A program made the position numbers and the translations under genes. Of a stretch of DNA of 64,000 bases, positions 61,683 to 64,000 are shown piece after piece. The stretch's first letter is position 1, and the number at the start of each line of letters is the position of its first letter. The notes beneath the pieces were generated by a model. It made no database searches. It was not told where the DNA came from and worked only from the letters and a program-made list of their open reading frames with translations. The stretch comes from Flavobacteriia bacterium (lineage in GTDB: Bacteria; Bacteroidota; Bacteroidia; Flavobacteriales_D; Crocinitomicaceae), in assembly GCA_026391005.1 (NCBI GenBank), contig JAPLEV010000051.1, forward strand, positions 1 through 64,000, given 5' to 3'.

Positions 61683-61868
61683 TTTAATATTTTTAAATTG
61701 TTCAGTTCTTAGAATTTCAAAACTAATCAATAATTTTTTAATATTAATTTAATACTTTGTTAATTTAATAATGTGTGTGTTTTCAAATAACATGAATTAG
61801 AGTTAAGCCAAATAATTAATTTTATTAAATTTAATTATATATTTATATAAAATTTAAAATAATTATTT

Positions 61869-63716
61869 ATGAAGAAACAACTACATCTATCGCTATTTAG
61901 CAGTTTAATTGCGCTATTTCTTATTAGTATTATCACTCCGACGCTTAAAGCCCAAAGTGTAACATTTAGTTACAATGGGGCTATTCAAACGTATACCGTA
62001 CCTGCGGGTGTAACTTCCATAAACATAACAGCTGCCGGTGCTCAAGGTGGTGGCTTAATAAATGGAGGTGGTCTTGGCGCTTCAATGTCTGGGGCTTTTA
62101 CGGTAACTCCTGGTGAGATATTATATATTGTAGTTGGACAAAAAGGTCAATTACAACTTGGTGGTCAAACCCAAAATAGTTCCGGTGGTGGTGGCGGTAC
62201 TTTTGTTTATCGAAATGCCGCAAATCTTCTTATTGCTGCTGGTGGTGGTGGTGGCTTATGCAACTACAGCTTTTCAGGGCCAATACATGCTGATTGTCAT
62301 GGGAAAATAACGCCAAATGGCGGCAATGATGAGTCTGGTGTTTATTTGGGAGGAATGGCGGGAGCAGGTGGAGCTGCTGGACTTTGGGCCAATACGCCAT
62401 GTGCTGGAGGAGGAACTGGTTGGCTAAGCGTTGGCGGTGGACCTTACGGCGGTGGTGGAATTTCAAACAATTGGGTGGCAGGCTTACCGTTTTGCGGTGG
62501 CGGCGGCGGCGGTTGTGGTGGATACGGCGGATTGGGCGGCGGTGGCGGTGGCGGAAATCACTACGGTGGTGGCGGTGGAGGTGGCGGATATTCCGGTGGT
62601 GGAGGTGGAACAGATCCTACCCACGGAGGTGGAGGTGGATCTTTCAATGCAGGAACAAACCAAAACAATACACCAGGAATTAACCAAAATAATGGTGTTG
62701 TAACTATTTTACCTAACTGTATAGCTCCAACTGTTACGCTAAACAATGCTTCAATTTGTCAGGGGCAAACAGCGAATATTACTGCGACTACAGTGCTTGG
62801 TGGTACTTATATCTATACCTGGACCGTGCCAAATGGCGCAGTGAATCCTGGAAATGTTGCTACCTTTTCGAGTAATATCGCTGGAAACTATTCAGTAGTT
62901 GTAGTAAATGTATCTTCACCAAATTGTCCTAGTGCTGCGGTAAGCAGTACCATAACTGTGAATGCGCTTCCAATTGTTACACTAAACAATGCTTCAATTT
63001 GTCAAGGGCAAACAGCAAATATTACGGCGACTACTGCGCTTGGTGGTACTTATATCTATTCCTGGACCGTGCCAAATGGCGCAGTGAATCCTGGAAATGT
63101 TGCTACCTTTTCTAGTAATATCGCTGGAAACTATTCAGTAGTTGTAGTAAATGTATCTTCACCAAATTGTCCTAGTGCTGCGGTAAGCAGCACCATAACT
63201 GTGAATGCACTTCCAGATGTAAGTGCAGGAGCAGACCAAACGCTATGTAACGGTGAAAGTGTTTCACTCATTGCAAGTGGCGCTAACCAATACCAATGGA
63301 ATAATGGCATACTAAATAACACACCTTTCACTCCAACCGTTAGTGGGTCGTATACCGTAACTGGAACAGATATGAACGGTTGTATGGGTATGGATACGGT
63401 AAATATTACTGTGTTGCCATTAAGTTCGTCTAACCTTACACAGACAGCGATTGATTCCTTTAATTTAAATGGTCAAGTATATACACAAAGTGGCGTTTAC
63501 ACACAAACAATTGCTTCTGCAAATGGTTGTGACAGCTTAATTACCTTAACGCTAACACTTAGTTTTACCGGAATTAATGAATTAAACGCTGCAGATAAGT
63601 CGTTGGTAAGTATAACAGATTTGAATGGAAAATTGATTACACGAAGAAAAAATACCCTGATGTTTTTCATCTATTCAGATGGTAGCGTAAAACGTGTATT
63701 TGAAATGGAAGACTAA
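61869..63716 (+). CDS. Glycine-rich secreted adhesin-like protein with duplicated Ig-like modules
   Basis: 615 aa with a signal peptide (LFSSLIALFLISIITPTLKAQ). Residues about 30-280 are a glycine-rich domain starting SVTFSYNGAIQTYTVP with GGGGGG runs, the same type as at 1165. Two nearly identical 81-aa Ig-like modules (SICQGQTANITATT, GNYSVVVVNVSSPNC) follow. Then come a third, different module (DVSAGADQTLCNGESVSLIASG) and a GCDSL-type repeat. The tail (SITDLNGKLITRRKNTLMFF, DGSVKRVFEMED) is the abbreviated C-terminal region seen in other Bacteroidota surface proteins rather than a full type A or B T9SS domain. Ligand unknown. Confidence 0.83.
   Translation: MKKQLHLSLFSSLIALFLISIITPTLKAQSVTFSYNGAIQTYTVPAGVTSINITAAGAQGGGLINGGGLGASMSGAFTVTPGEILYIVVGQKGQLQLGGQTQNSSGGGGGTFVYRNAANLLIAAGGGGGLCNYSFSGPIHADCHGKITPNGGNDESGVYLGGMAGAGGAAGLWANTPCAGGGTGWLSVGGGPYGGGGISNNWVAGLPFCGGGGGGCGGYGGLGGGGGGGNHYGGGGGGGGYSGGGGGTDPTHGGGGGSFNAGTNQNNTPGINQNNGVVTILPNCIAPTVTLNNASICQGQTANITATTVLGGTYIYTWTVPNGAVNPGNVATFSSNIAGNYSVVVVNVSSPNCPSAAVSSTITVNALPIVTLNNASICQGQTANITATTALGGTYIYSWTVPNGAVNPGNVATFSSNIAGNYSVVVVNVSSPNCPSAAVSSTITVNALPDVSAGADQTLCNGESVSLIASGANQYQWNNGILNNTPFTPTVSGSYTVTGTDMNGCMGMDTVNITVLPLSSSNLTQTAIDSFNLNGQVYTQSGVYTQTIASANGCDSLITLTLTLSFTGINELNAADKSLVSITDLNGKLITRRKNTLMFFIYSDGSVKRVFEMED
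62731..63216 (+). repeat. 243-bp in-frame tandem duplication
   Basis: The segment starting ACGCTAAACAATGCTTC is repeated 243 bp later (62741 versus 62984) with only scattered substitutions across the full unit, giving two 81-aa modules. This indicates a recent duplication inside the adhesin gene. Confidence 0.92.
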
Positions 63717-63772
63717 TCGTTGAACGATTTTCTAACGATTATTTAACGATAATCATTTAAACACATTATAAC

Positions 63773-63812
63773 AAAAGAACCCTGACTATGAATGTCAGGG
63801 TTCTTTTTTTTC
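63773..63812 (+). terminator. Rho-independent terminator of the 615-aa gene
   Basis: The 14-bp stem AAAAGAACCCTGAC / GTCAGGGTTCTTTT with a 7-nt loop is followed by a T-tract. It lies 57 bp after the stop codon and could work in both directions because an A-run precedes it. Confidence 0.88.
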
Positions 63813-63876
63813 TACTTAAAGATTTTGTATGTTCATTATTGACATGCCATAATCGATGAATTATAGCGCCTTTAAC

Positions 63877-64000
63877 CTATCGCTTTCGCTTGGGCTTACC
63901 ATACTTTTCCAACATGGCTTTTTTATGGTCGTAACGCACGTTTACCTTTTTGTTTTTCGCTATTTTCTCATGAAAAGAAGGCCCTCTATTTTCGCTTGAA
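63877..64000 (-). CDS. 3' end of an unidentified gene (basic C-terminus)
   Basis: On the minus strand a frame enters from beyond 64000 and ends at TAG 63877-63879. The 41 visible residues (SSENRGPSFHEKIAKNKK... ending KYGKPKRKR) are strongly basic and hydrophilic, as in the tail of an RNA-binding or ribosome-associated protein. The family is not recognised. The terminator at 63773 lies downstream of it as well. Confidence 0.5.
   Translation of the reverse strand, partial: SSENRGPSFHEKIAKNKKVNVRYDHKKAMLEKYGKPKRKR

Noticed and set aside
62230-62746. Several ORFs on both strands rich in Trp/Arg, Val, Pro or His-Gln over the glycine-rich region
   Set aside because: GGN-repeat DNA of the 61869 adhesin is open in many frames; the low-complexity translations are artefacts. 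The same holds for 1613..1999 in the 1165 gene.

Overview
The window looks like a chromosomal segment of a Bacteroidota member, most likely an AT-rich Flavobacteriales lineage. This is inferred from several things. There are many type IX secretion system (T9SS) cargo proteins with type A and type B C-terminal sorting domains. There is a PorP/SprF-family protein, SprB-like repeats and YwqK/MORN, DUF1800 and CotH/lamin-tail proteins. Start codons lack clear Shine-Dalgarno sequences, and several genes are preceded by the Bacteroidota -7 box TAnnTTTG. Species cannot be named from the sequence alone. No tRNA, rRNA, CRISPR array or intact insertion sequence was seen.

Layout. 1-3888: end of a DUF1800 gene and a glycine-rich type B T9SS adhesin. 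3906-8119: housekeeping GTPases era-der on the minus strand, then ribD and a DMT transporter. 8193-12677: a giant CotH/lamin-tail secreted protein and a small acidic protein. 12874-17229: trhO-lgt and pdhA-pdhC (no pdhB). 17250-26158: two tandem paralogous 1.25-kaa type B T9SS proteins followed by a PorP/SprF-OmpA fusion, a plausible secreted-adhesin/outer-membrane-anchor unit. 26159-31083: an accessory stretch with a collagen-like/glycine-rich fibre protein, a SIR2-like protein, a small exported protein, an ORF6N gene remnant, degenerate direct repeats, a perfect 16-bp palindrome, and an AAA_14/DUF4143 ATPase preceded by two spaced dyads. 31084-38920: lipoprotein, nucleoside-recognition (SpmAB-like) membrane protein, pirin, nitroreductase, subtilase, GNAT and ACMSD-type decarboxylase. 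39021-43496: purK diverging from a tight hpt-adk-obgE-PAP2-crcB-small membrane protein run. 43500-50026: sortilin/BNR protein and an SprB-repeat type B adhesin with its lipoprotein neighbour. 50106-57244: small lipoproteins, CYTH protein, FlaA1/WbpM-like nucleotide-sugar dehydratase, thioesterase, YwqK-like protein, TSUP transporter and threonine aldolase. 57364-61682: a visibly more AT-rich membrane cluster with a five-times-60-bp-repeat protein, a CASTOR/POLLUX-like channel and a 264-aa membrane protein. 61869-64000: a glycine-rich adhesin with a 243-bp internal tandem duplication, a strong terminator and the 3' end of an unidentified gene.

The strongest leads for something undescribed are the repeat-bounded collagen-like/SIR2-like/secreted cassette (26258-29688), the PorP-OmpA fusion behind the tandem adhesins, and the 57364-61682 membrane cluster. 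Most of the window is ordinary core genome interspersed with surface proteins.
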